Shown: one piece after another, positions 18,735 through 27,671 of the stretch
How positions within the stretch are numbered: position 1 is the stretch's first letter
How the letters are laid out: every line of letters begins with the position of its first letter
Assembly: GCA_002172625.1 (NCBI GenBank)
Contig: NHEN01000128.1
Location: forward strand, 6,943-48,282
DNA: 41,340 bases
Source of the DNA: Verrucomicrobiaceae bacterium TMED86
Lineage (GTDB): Bacteria > Verrucomicrobiota > Verrucomicrobiia > Verrucomicrobiales > Akkermansiaceae
Reading direction: 5' to 3'
Notes under the pieces: generated by a model
The model's database searches: none
What the model was told of the DNA's origin: nothing
The model's input: the letters and a program-made list of their open reading frames with translations, nothing else
Translations under genes and position numbers: made by a program

Positions 18735-20006
18735 GTGAAAATCACGATCCTTACTGCCGGCACGGGGAGCTACTATTGCGGAGCCTGCATGCGGGACAAT
18801 GCGCTGGTGAAGGCTTTGAGAGCTCTTGGGCATGATGCTCATCTCGTGCCGATGTATCTGCCAATGCAGCTCGATGAAGAGCGGGCGGATGCCGAGACAC
18901 CCGTCTTTTTTGGAGGGATCAATGTATGGCTTCAGGAGAAGTATCGTATTTTTCGGAAGTTGCCGCGTTGGGTTGATCGTTTATTCAATGGGCGCGGGTT
19001 GCTTCGGGCCGTGGCGAAGAGGAGCCACATGACCTCGGCCAAGGAGCAAGGCGAGATGACTTATCTCATGCTGAATTTTGAGGAGAGCCATTTGGGCAAG
19101 GAACTCGATAAACTGGTGGAGTGGTTAGAGCGCGACGGGAAGCCTGACGTGGTTGTTCTTTCGAATGCCCTGCTGGGAGGATTGACTCGCGAACTGAAGC
19201 AGCGTTTAGGGGTGCCGGTGGTGTGCACTTTTCAGGGGGAAGATTCCTTTCTCGACGGTCTGCCTGAGCCGTGGAAGACAAAATGTTGGGATGAGATGGG
19301 GCTCCGGACGAAGGAGTGTGATGCCTTGATTTCTCCGAGTCAATTTTTCGCCAGTCTGATGGAGGAAAGACTCGGAGTGTCATCTGAAGTGGTTCCGAAT
19401 GGCATCGATCTCGAAGGATACGAAGTGGGATCGGGAGAGGGGAAGATTGGCTACTTTGCGCGGATGTATCACTACAAAGGCTTGGGCTTGTTAGTGGACG
19501 CCTTTATCCATTTGCGAACGACGTTGGGTGATAAAAAGACGAAGCTCGCGGTCGCCGGAACGATGGGCGGGGGTGACGAAGAGTATGTTGCGGGCTTGAA
19601 GAAGAAACTCGGGGAGTATGGTCTGGGGGACGAAGTGTCGTGGCATGCCAACGTGAGCAGGGAAGAGAAGGCGGCTTTTCTGGAAAGTCTCTCGGTTTTC
19701 TCGGTTCCGGCGATTTATCCGGAGGGATTCGGGCTTTATTTGGTTGAGGCAATGGCTTGTGGCGTCCCGGTGGTCATGCCGAGGGCTGCGGCTTTTACCG
19801 AGATTGTCGAGCCTGCGGAGTGTGGGATTTTGGTGGATCCCGGGAGTGCTGAAGCGCTAGCCAAGGGTTTGCAAACAATTTTGGAGGACTCGGGCTTGCG
19901 GAAATCGATGGGAGAAAAGGGTCGGATCGCGGTCGAGGATCGTTATCATGTCGGGGCAATGGCGAAGAGCTTTGAACAAATTTTGCGAAAGGTGGTGGAG
20001 AAATGA
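18735..20006 (+). CDS. family 4-type glycosyltransferase (GTG start)
   Basis: VVPNGIDLEGYEV, YFARMYHYKGLGLLVDAF, SVPAIYPEGFGLYLVEAMACGVPVVMPRAAAFTEIVE (GT-B EX7E region). Confidence 0.9.
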   Translation: MKITILTAGTGSYYCGACMRDNALVKALRALGHDAHLVPMYLPMQLDEERADAETPVFFGGINVWLQEKYRIFRKLPRWVDRLFNGRGLLRAVAKRSHMTSAKEQGEMTYLMLNFEESHLGKELDKLVEWLERDGKPDVVVLSNALLGGLTRELKQRLGVPVVCTFQGEDSFLDGLPEPWKTKCWDEMGLRTKECDALISPSQFFASLMEERLGVSSEVVPNGIDLEGYEVGSGEGKIGYFARMYHYKGLGLLVDAFIHLRTTLGDKKTKLAVAGTMGGGDEEYVAGLKKKLGEYGLGDEVSWHANVSREEKAAFLESLSVFSVPAIYPEGFGLYLVEAMACGVPVVMPRAAAFTEIVEPAECGILVDPGSAEALAKGLQTILEDSGLRKSMGEKGRIAVEDRYHVGAMAKSFEQILRKVVEK

Positions 20007-20395
20007 GCACATTTGAATGGTCTCGTCCGGTGGAGTTCTATGAAACTGACTTGGCGGGGATTACCCACTTTTCGAATTTCTATCGCTGGATGGAATCGGC
20101 CGAGCATGCCTTTCTGCGCGAGCGGGGAATCGAGTTGCACGATGGTGAGATCGGATGGCCGCGTGTGAATGCTTCCGCGGATTTTAAGAAGCCAATTAAG
20201 TTTGGTGACTTGGTGAGAGTGCGGGTTTCCGTCTCCGAAGTGCGGACTCGTTCGGTGTGTTACTCCTTTGAGTTTTTCGTGAATGACGACGACACCGTTC
20301 GCGCGACCGGTGAGATGATTTCGGTTTGCGTGAAGCTGGCGACGATGAAGGCGATGGAGATTCCCGAGGACATCCGGGCTAGGTTGGAACAATAG
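20003..20395 (+). CDS. acyl-CoA thioesterase, hotdog fold (4HBT/YbgC-like)
   Basis: RPVEFYETDLAGITHFSNFYRWMESAEHAFLRERG; overlaps the GT stop (ATGA). Confidence 0.88.
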   Translation: MSTFEWSRPVEFYETDLAGITHFSNFYRWMESAEHAFLRERGIELHDGEIGWPRVNASADFKKPIKFGDLVRVRVSVSEVRTRSVCYSFEFFVNDDDTVRATGEMISVCVKLATMKAMEIPEDIRARLEQ

Positions 20396-20443
20396 GGGTG
20401 GTCAATCGCGGGATGTTGAGGCATTCTCCGGCTTCTTAGATTA

Positions 20444-20974
20444 ATGACTAAAAAGAATTCTATGAATTGGGTAACTTTTGCGCTGATGACGGTGGCCTTC
20501 TGGGGGCTCTATGGAGTGTTCCTTCACAAAGGAGCAATGGGAATGGCTGATCCGCAATTTGGTCGGTACAAAGCGTTTTTGGTAGTGGGGATCGCCTATT
20601 TCCTGGTGGCGGTGTTGGCTCCTTTGATTCTTTTGAAAATGTCAGGGTCGGATCTCAAGTTGCCTGGCCCGGGCTTCAAGTGGTCCTTGATTGCCGGAGT
20701 GGTAGGAGCGCTCGGAGCGCTTGGGGTTCTGTTGGCTTTTGGGAAAGGCGGTCCACCTTCCGCAGTGATGTCGATTATCTTTGCGGGTGCTCCTGTGGTG
20801 AATGCTGTGGTTGCTTTGAGTATGCATCCACCGGCAGGGGGATTGGGAGCCTTGCGTTGGCAGTTCTTTGCTGGGATTGTTTTGGCCGCCGTGGGTGGCT
20901 GCCTGGTCACCATGTATAAAGACCCCAAGCCAGCCAAGGCAGCGGAAGAAAGCGCTACGGTTGCGAAACCGTAA
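20444..20974 (+). CDS. half-size DMT/EamA-like integral membrane protein
   Basis: About 5 hydrophobic helices over 176 aa; EamA-like ending 'FAGIVLAAVGGCLVTMYKD'. Confidence 0.6.
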   Translation: MTKKNSMNWVTFALMTVAFWGLYGVFLHKGAMGMADPQFGRYKAFLVVGIAYFLVAVLAPLILLKMSGSDLKLPGPGFKWSLIAGVVGALGALGVLLAFGKGGPPSAVMSIIFAGAPVVNAVVALSMHPPAGGLGALRWQFFAGIVLAAVGGCLVTMYKDPKPAKAAEESATVAKP

Positions 20975-21222
20975 GGGGTAATAGTTGTCTGAGGCGGTGA
21001 CGTTCTACCAACTTGGGTGTGGGTTTGACCGGGGTGGGTGGATTCTGAGCACTGAGAGGCAAAGAAATTAGGGTGATGATCATTGGAGTGAGTCGTTTTA
21101 TGATTCGGGAGTAAGGCCCGGAGAGGGGTTTTCCGTCTGAAGAGATTTTCTCATGTGGAGTGAAAACATCGTCTCGCCGCGGGGAGGTGCTTGTCCTATC
21201 CTGGTTTCAAGAGAGGGAGAGC

Positions 21223-22170
21223 ATGGATTTAAAAGACCTGGATAAAGAGAAGTATCAGGCCTACCAAACGAGAGGTCGGGTGGAGCTTGAAGGTCCGAGT
21301 GAGAATCTCATTGAGGGAGCGGCACAATTAGAGGAAGGATGGGCTGCTGCAGAGTCCGGATTGCCCAAATTGATGGTGATCTTAGTCATCGGAGGTTTGG
21401 TTGGGGTAGTGGTGGCGATGGTGATTTTTTATCGAATGGCTGTAAATCCAGTTGGAGAGAATCCCAAGTCCGAGCCCGAACCTGTCGTGGTTGTGGAACT
21501 CAATTTCATCGAGCGTTCGACCACAGGCGAAGTTCATCAGGCAGTTCAAGAAGCGGTGAGGGGATTTATGGAGGCGAAGTCCAATGTGGAGCGATGCCGT
21601 TATGTTCTGGATGGCGATCGTTTGAAAGAGACGATGGATGAGTTTTATTCGCGCCATGGATCGGCGAGTCAGCCGCAGGGATTTGGGGAAATGCGGAAGC
21701 CTGAGCCGGGGGCGTTCGAAGGTGAAGCCATCATGCTTGCTCTGGCGGTTGACCGGAGCGGAAAGAAGGCGTGGATGTATAGTTTGTTTCCGAGGGGAGA
21801 TGGTATGAAGATCGATTGGGAAACCTCGGTGAGTTACGGCGAGTATTCCTGGCCGCGGTTTCTTCGGGAAAAGCGGAAGGAGAAAACACAGATGCGGGTG
21901 TATTTGCAACGTCTGCCGAGTTTTAAGGCGACGAGGAAATTGCCGACCGAAGCGGATGCTTATGAAGTGACTGCCTTTGGCGAGACGCAGATCGAAGTGC
22001 TCTACGTGGCGAAGGAAAGTGAAGTGAACGAAGCCCTGCAGGCCGTCGTTCCTGAGAAGTTGAAGCACCCCGTGAATCTTTTTCTGAGTTGGAATGAGAA
22101 GGGAGAGCTGCAAGCCGACGAATTCATCCACAACTTATGGGCTGCTCCGGGACGTAAAAAAAACGAGTGA
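21223..22170 (+). CDS. uncharacterised single-pass membrane protein
   Basis: ATG 21223 preceded by GAGAGGGAGAG; one TM helix (LMVILVIGGLVGVVVAMVIFY) after an acidic N-terminus; no family recognised. Confidence 0.6.
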   Translation: MDLKDLDKEKYQAYQTRGRVELEGPSENLIEGAAQLEEGWAAAESGLPKLMVILVIGGLVGVVVAMVIFYRMAVNPVGENPKSEPEPVVVVELNFIERSTTGEVHQAVQEAVRGFMEAKSNVERCRYVLDGDRLKETMDEFYSRHGSASQPQGFGEMRKPEPGAFEGEAIMLALAVDRSGKKAWMYSLFPRGDGMKIDWETSVSYGEYSWPRFLREKRKEKTQMRVYLQRLPSFKATRKLPTEADAYEVTAFGETQIEVLYVAKESEVNEALQAVVPEKLKHPVNLFLSWNEKGELQADEFIHNLWAAPGRKKNE

Positions 22171-22187
22171 GAAATCCCCATTCGTTT
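22156..22187 (-). terminator. Rho-independent terminator (minus strand), overlapping the 3' end of the + strand CDS
   Basis: Minus strand AAACGAATG-GGGATTTCT-CACTCGTTT then TTTTT; located downstream of the 22216 stop. Confidence 0.7.
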
Positions 22188-22215
22188 AATTGAAAATTTC
22201 GTTTGGAAATCTGCT

Positions 22216-23280
22216 CTATCGTTTGCGTCTCCGGGCAGTGAGCCCGAGAGTTACCAGGGTAAGAAGCGTGGTGGATGGCTCGGGAATTAGATTGAGATCG
22301 TAACCAATGACGTCAATGGCATCGAGGTCGAGTTGACTGAGGACATTGATTTGCCCCGGAGGGTTGGCTGTGGGGTCGAAAATGCCAAGGCCAAGATTAT
22401 CCTTCCAGTGGCTGGCTTGTTGGCCGTCGCCATTGAAGCTTCCGGTTGAAAAGGGCGCAATGTTGGTAGTGCCTCCGTCGAGGGAGTAGTAGGGGGATCC
22501 TCCGGTGGCCAGGTCCAATTGTCCCGGTGCGTTGTAGCGGAAGAGATCGGCAACAGTGACAACGGCAAAGGCGTCCAAGTTCTGGGGAGAGAAGGGGCCT
22601 GCGCCATGGCTTGCGTCGACGGAATCGACACCACTTCGGAAACCCAAGGCGTGTCCGATTTCATGAACGGTGACTCCTACAAAGTCCTGAAGGCCTGCCC
22701 CGACACCGTCGGATTGATCATAATCCCAGTAAAATGAAGAGTTAAAAGCGATACCTGCGTCGTTACCAGGGCTGTTGGCGCTAATAAGGCCAAGAGCTTT
22801 GGCGTTGGCAGTGTTGACGTCGAGGAAGTTGTTGTTGTTGGAGGCGTCGTTGTCGATGATGACGTTCCCGTTATTCGTCGAGCCGGTAACGTTGGTTCGG
22901 AACGAAAGAGAGGGTCCAGTCGGGAGATTGGCGATTGCGGTGAGATCATTGGCGGAAGGAGTTGTCTCGGCAACTAAGGCGCCCCTGACTGCAGTATAAG
23001 AAGGGGTAACGAGAGATCGGCTCGTTGAGGCCAGGACGGAGGTCCCAAATGGATTGCCATTAATGTCACTGTCGTCGAAACGGATGTCCAAATTGACCTC
23101 TATATCGTTGATGATCAGTCCTTCCCAAATGGCTGTCGCGTCCTGAAAAGCCTGAAGAGCGGCGGCATTCATGCCACCCGGGGTGATGTCGTTGAGGTTG
23201 AAGGTGATGGCTTGGCTGCCAACTGGAATCAGCGCCATGGCGGAAATGACGCCGATTTTTGGGAGAAGATGACTGCGCAT
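22216..23280 (-). CDS. secreted zinc metalloprotease-like protein with PEP-CTERM sorting signal (NF038122-like)
   Basis: Signal peptide; VTVHEIGHALGFRSGVD; C-terminal IPEPSTTLLTLVTLGLTARRRKR. Confidence 0.85.
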   Translation of the reverse strand: MRSHLLPKIGVISAMALIPVGSQAITFNLNDITPGGMNAAALQAFQDATAIWEGLIINDIEVNLDIRFDDSDINGNPFGTSVLASTSRSLVTPSYTAVRGALVAETTPSANDLTAIANLPTGPSLSFRTNVTGSTNNGNVIIDNDASNNNNFLDVNTANAKALGLISANSPGNDAGIAFNSSFYWDYDQSDGVGAGLQDFVGVTVHEIGHALGFRSGVDSVDASHGAGPFSPQNLDAFAVVTVADLFRYNAPGQLDLATGGSPYYSLDGGTTNIAPFSTGSFNGDGQQASHWKDNLGLGIFDPTANPPGQINVLSQLDLDAIDVIGYDLNLIPEPSTTLLTLVTLGLTARRRKR

Positions 23281-23347
23281 CAGTGAGGCCTATAGAACTG
23301 AAAAAAGGCCTCAAGGAGAATTGTGACTAATTAACGGCGGATTTTTC

Positions 23348-24781
23348 CTAGCGCCTGTTTTTTGGGAATTTGGGGCTACCACCACCGTAGGGCTGGGCAT
23401 CGAAGTTGAAGGCCGGACCGCCGTTCCGGGGGTCCTCGGACTTTGAAAGTTCCGTAGCGAGGAGGGCTTGGTATTTCTTGAGAAGTTCGGGTTTTTTGGC
23501 CGCAATATTGTTGAGCTGATCGGGATCGGTTTTGAGATCGAACAACTCGTCGGCCGGGCGCTTGGCGAAAGAAAGATCGTAGAAGCGTTGATATTCGGGA
23601 GAGTGGTCTTTTTTGTCGATGAGGTAGGATTTGGTCGGCCCGTTGTCGGTGTCGCCATACCAGGCGTCTTTGATCGCGGCCTTCTGCCAGTTGGGAGTGC
23701 CGTTGGGCCAGCGGCCGGTTTCGTAATTGCGGATGTAGAGATACTGATGGTCGCGATAGGCGCGGGAGGGATAGCCGCCCATGTCGGGGGCCTCCTGACT
23801 CGGGACGTGGCGTTCTTTTCCGGTGAGAATGAAGGGGCGGAGTTCCATGTCGCCTCCTCCGCTGAGCGCGGGGAGGAGGTTTTTTCCGGTCATGTCTTTT
23901 GGCACGGGCACTCCGGCAGCGGCGAGGAAGGTGGGAGCGAGGTCGGTGAGGGAGGCGAAGTTTTGGAAGACCTTGCCGGGTTTAATTTTTTCGCCCCAGC
24001 GGATGGCGAGAGGAACGCGCGTGCCACTGTCGTAGAGGTTTGACTTGCAGCGTGGAAAGGGCATGCCGTGATCGCCGGTGATGACGATGATGGTGTTGTC
24101 GAGTTCACCGATCTTTTCGAGTTGGGCGATGGCCTTTGCGACGTCGGAATCGAAGCGTTGCACCTCGAAATAGTAATCCGCCACATCGCTACGGACTTCC
24201 TCGTCATTGGGGAAGTGTGGGAAGACCTTGACCTTCGAGATGTCCATGCCGGACTGTTTTCCAGATTCTTTTTTGTAGCCGCGATGCGGGTCGCTGGCAC
24301 CGAGCCAGAAGCAGAAGGGTGTGTCTTTGTTGGGTCGCTCGGCGAGGAAAGCCGGGAAGCCCTTTTTGTAAACCTTTCCCGCGGGGTGGTCCTCGAGGAA
24401 TTTTCCCTTCAGTTTTCCGGGACCGAACGACTTGCGCCATGAACCGGTGTGATAACCGGATTTTTTGAGAAGACGGGCGTAGGTTTCCACCGATTGTGGA
24501 AGGGTCCCGTAGAGATTGGCTCCGGCTCCGAGTCGCCAGTGCCATTGTCCCGTCATCAGAGAATTTCGGCAGGGAGTGCAGGAAGGTGAGGAAACGTAGG
24601 CGTTGTGGAAGAGGGCTCCTTCCCTCGCGATGCGATCAAAGCCCGGCGTCTTTACCACGGTGTCGTTGGCGTAGATCGAGGCATGTGGCCACCCCCAGTC
24701 GTCGGCGATGCAGAAGAGGATGTTAGGCCGCTTGTCAGCGTGGCAGGTGAGGGTGAGGAGAAGGAAGGTGAAAAGCTTCAT
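23348..24781 (-). CDS. secreted sulfatase (heparan N-sulfatase-like)
   Basis: Signal peptide; NILFCIADDWGW; SCTPCRNSLMTGQW (CxPxR); VITGDHGMPFPRCK. Confidence 0.92.
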   Translation of the reverse strand: MKLFTFLLLTLTCHADKRPNILFCIADDWGWPHASIYANDTVVKTPGFDRIAREGALFHNAYVSSPSCTPCRNSLMTGQWHWRLGAGANLYGTLPQSVETYARLLKKSGYHTGSWRKSFGPGKLKGKFLEDHPAGKVYKKGFPAFLAERPNKDTPFCFWLGASDPHRGYKKESGKQSGMDISKVKVFPHFPNDEEVRSDVADYYFEVQRFDSDVAKAIAQLEKIGELDNTIIVITGDHGMPFPRCKSNLYDSGTRVPLAIRWGEKIKPGKVFQNFASLTDLAPTFLAAAGVPVPKDMTGKNLLPALSGGGDMELRPFILTGKERHVPSQEAPDMGGYPSRAYRDHQYLYIRNYETGRWPNGTPNWQKAAIKDAWYGDTDNGPTKSYLIDKKDHSPEYQRFYDLSFAKRPADELFDLKTDPDQLNNIAAKKPELLKKYQALLATELSKSEDPRNGGPAFNFDAQPYGGGSPKFPKNRR

Positions 24782-24812
24782 GTCGGATCGACTTCCTACG
24801 TGCTCTGGAGCG

Positions 24813-25403
24813 TTATCCTTGCGTAGCTTTTTCGAAGAGTCTTCGCGTAAGGACTACCGCGAAGAGGGAAATAAGGGTGCCGTAAATGACATCGACGGGC
24901 CGATGTTGCCAGGTGACAACGATGGAAACGATTCCCAAGGTAAATAGGGGAAGGAGCCAGAAGAGCCGCCGGGAGTTTTGTCGGAGGAGAATGCAAAACA
25001 CGGCGATCGGGGTGATGACGTGGCCGCAGGGGACGATGCAGACCGGATTGTCGATGGAGACCATTTCGCGGTAGACATGACTTTGCCAGTTCCCGGGGAT
25101 CGGAGGCCGGATCATTTCGGTGGGATAGAAATACCAGATGCTTCCAACGACGAGGAAGGCGATGGTGATCGAGACGAGGTATTGATAAAAGTCACGTTGT
25201 TCTTTGATGAACAGAGAAAGGCAACCAGGAACGACAAGCATTCCCAGATAGGGAATTGCAAGAAGAGGCCAGAAAGGAATCCATTCCGGCATCGTGACCG
25301 GATCGTGGGCCAGGTTCTCACGATGATTGATCATGAGGTAGACCGCCATCAGAGGACCACCGACCGCCCAAAGGAGAATGATACGATAGATAATCTGAGT
25401 CAT
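24813..25403 (-). CDS. PAP2 superfamily membrane protein
   Basis: Multiple TM helices; PCGHVITPIAV and TWQHRPVDVIYG correspond to PAP2 motifs 2 and 3. Confidence 0.7.
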   Translation of the reverse strand: MTQIIYRIILLWAVGGPLMAVYLMINHRENLAHDPVTMPEWIPFWPLLAIPYLGMLVVPGCLSLFIKEQRDFYQYLVSITIAFLVVGSIWYFYPTEMIRPPIPGNWQSHVYREMVSIDNPVCIVPCGHVITPIAVFCILLRQNSRRLFWLLPLFTLGIVSIVVTWQHRPVDVIYGTLISLFAVVLTRRLFEKATQG

Positions 25404-25442
25404 AAATTACCGGCAGCGCCTACGAACAAAGCGAGATTTTAT

Positions 25443-26495
25443 TTACGACACCTCAACCGCTTTGTCTCCCGGATCGGTAAGCGTTCCGATCTCTGCCACA
25501 ATGCTGGCTCCGTTGTTGAGGAGGATTTCCTGGGCGTCGTGAAGGTCGTCTGGTTTGACGGCGAGGAGGAGGCCGCCAGAAGTTTGGGCATCGGCGAGGA
25601 GGATTTGTGTTTCTTCCGAAACGTCGTCGGCGAAGGTAGTGAATTCCTTGGCGAGTTCGAGGTTCTTGCGGCTGCCACCGGGGACGTGGCCTTCCTTGAT
25701 GAATTCCATGACAGCGGGATCGATGGCCGGAACAGCCGAAGAATCAATGCGGGCAGTCACGCCGGATTCGCGGCAAAGGTGGCTCAGGTGTCCGAGAAGC
25801 CCAAAGCCGGTCACGTCGGTACCGGCGCGCGTCATTCCTGCGGTGGCGAGGGCGGAGCCGGGGGTGTTGAGTTCGGCCATTTGCTTGGAGACTTTTGCTT
25901 CCAGCTCTGCTGAGGCGAGACCTTTGCGGATCGCGGTGGAAATGATTCCGGTCCCGAGCGGTTTGGTGAGGAGGAGGTGATCGCCGGGCTTGCCGCCGGT
26001 GTTGGCGATGGTGCGGTGAGGGTTGACCAAGCCGGTCACGGAAAGTCCGTAGAGCGGTTGGGGATTGAGCACAGTGTGGCCACCGGCGAGGGCGCATTCA
26101 GCTTCGGCCACCTTGTCGGCTCCCCCGAGGAGGATTTGGTTGATGACGTCGAGAGAGAGTTCATCGGTGGGGACGGCCACGATGTTCATCGCGGTGATCG
26201 GCTTGCCTCCCATGGCGTAGACGTCGGAGAGGGAGTTGGCGGCCGCGATTTGTCCGAAGAGGTAGGGATCATCGACGACCGGCGTGAAGAAATCGAGGGT
26301 TTGCACAATCGCGAGCTCTTCCGAGATTTTATAAACGGCGGCGTCGTCCGAGCTGGCGGAACCGATAAGGAGATTGGGGTCGGAGATATTGGTGATACCA
26401 CGCAGGACCTGCGTGAGTTCGGCTTGGCCGAGCTTGGAGGCTCATCCTCCGCAGGAGGATAATTCTGTCAGGCGTTTGATGTCTTCACGGCTCAT
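25443..26495 (-). CDS. selD: selenide, water dikinase, selenocysteine-containing (TGA = Sec at codon 18)
   Basis: Reading through TGA (complement of 26442-26444) joins [105 protein letters not shown] into one canonical SelD of 350 aa. Confidence 0.93.
26416..26434 (-). promoter_or_regulatory. candidate bacterial SECIS apical hairpin downstream of the selD UGA
   Basis: mRNA AGCUCGGC-CAA-GCCGAACU: 5-bp perfect stem extended by 2 bp past a C-A mismatch, starting 7 nt after the UGA. Confidence 0.5.
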
Positions 26496-26631
26496 GGGTG
26501 GAGGATAGACCACCTTTGGGATTTGAGAACCCCATAAGGTGAAAATGTTACAGAATGTTTTTCGATTTTCCTGATGTTTTTTCGAATCGATTTGAAACGG
26601 GTCTTTTAAGCAGCGGGCACAGGACAATATT

Positions 26632-26828
26632 ATGAAAAGAATCCAACAATTCTGTCTCCTCGCCCTGATCTCTCTGGGGTTCGTTTCCTGTGGCGATAGC
26701 CATGCCAGCCTTGCCGGTGAGGCTCTCGACCCGATATCGAAGGACTCGAAAAACTTGCCGATGGTGGTGAGGTCGCTGATGCCGTAAAAAGTCTGAAGGC
26801 GCTGAGTGAGGCCATGCCCGGCAGTTAA
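26632..26828 (+). pseudogene. small lipoprotein, probably frameshifted
   Basis: MKRIQQFCLLALISLGFVSCGDSHASLAGEALD... stops at 26785. The -1 frame continues GLEKLADGGEVADAVKSLKALSEAMPGS* to 26828 with a protein-like composition. Confidence 0.5.
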
Positions 26829-26924
26829 AGATTCGCAACAGTCTCCCGACGACATTCGATTAGATCGCTCTCCCGGGAATGGGGGTTGAGTGCGGGCGGG
26901 AATTAGGATTCACTCGTCCCCGAC

Positions 26925-27671
26925 ATGAATGAAGCTGTTTCCCCAGGCCAATTGTCGGTCATCGTGCCGATGTATAATGAAGCGGGAACGCTAAGTGAGG
27001 TGCTCGAAAAGATCCTCGCGCAGGAGATGGTGGGCGAGGTGGTTTTAGTGGACGATGGATCGTCGGACAAGACCGCGGCCATTGCGCGTGGCTGGGAAGG
27101 AAAGGAAGAGCGGGTAAGCTTTATTCAGCACACCCATAATCAGGGGAAAGGAGCGGCTTTGCGGACGGGTTTCGCCGGAGCGACCAAGCCCTACGTCATC
27201 GTGCAAGATGCCGATCTGGAATATGATCCGGTGGATTTTCAAAAAGTAATTGCGCCCATCGCGAATGATGAGGCTGATGTTGTTTATGGATCCCGGTATT
27301 TGAAAAAGGACACTCGGACGGTCTTACGATTCTGGCATACCATGGGAAATCGTTTTTTGACGTTGCTCTCCAATATGATGAGCGATTTGCACGTCACGGA
27401 CATGGAGACTTGTTACAAAGGATTTCGGCGTGAAGTGATTCAGGCCATTCCGATTGAGGAAAACCGTTTTGGTTTCGAGCCCGAGGTCACTGCGAAGCTG
27501 GCCAAGATGAAACTCCGTGTGATGGAAACTTCGGTGGCGTATTATCCGCGGAGTTACGACGAGGGGAAAAAGATCGGGTTGCGTGATGGCTTTCGCGCGG
27601 TTTGGTGCATCTTTCGTTACAATATTCTGGATCGGAACGTGACCGAATGGAAGAGCGCTGACGATGAGTGA
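26925..27671 (+). CDS. family 2 glycosyltransferase (polyprenyl-phosphate glycosyltransferase, DPM1/GtrB-like)
   Basis: LSVIVPMYNEAGTLSEVLEKI, VLVDDGSSDKT, NQGKGAALRTGFAGA, VIVQDADLEYDP, VYGSRY. Confidence 0.92.
   Translation: MNEAVSPGQLSVIVPMYNEAGTLSEVLEKILAQEMVGEVVLVDDGSSDKTAAIARGWEGKEERVSFIQHTHNQGKGAALRTGFAGATKPYVIVQDADLEYDPVDFQKVIAPIANDEADVVYGSRYLKKDTRTVLRFWHTMGNRFLTLLSNMMSDLHVTDMETCYKGFRREVIQAIPIEENRFGFEPEVTAKLAKMKLRVMETSVAYYPRSYDEGKKIGLRDGFRAVWCIFRYNILDRNVTEWKSADDE

Noticed and set aside
26442-26855. 137-aa minus ORF MSSGDCC...[17 protein letters not shown]
   Set aside because: Only the last 17 residues are real; they are the N-terminus of SelD before the Sec TGA. The upstream part is non-coding read-through.
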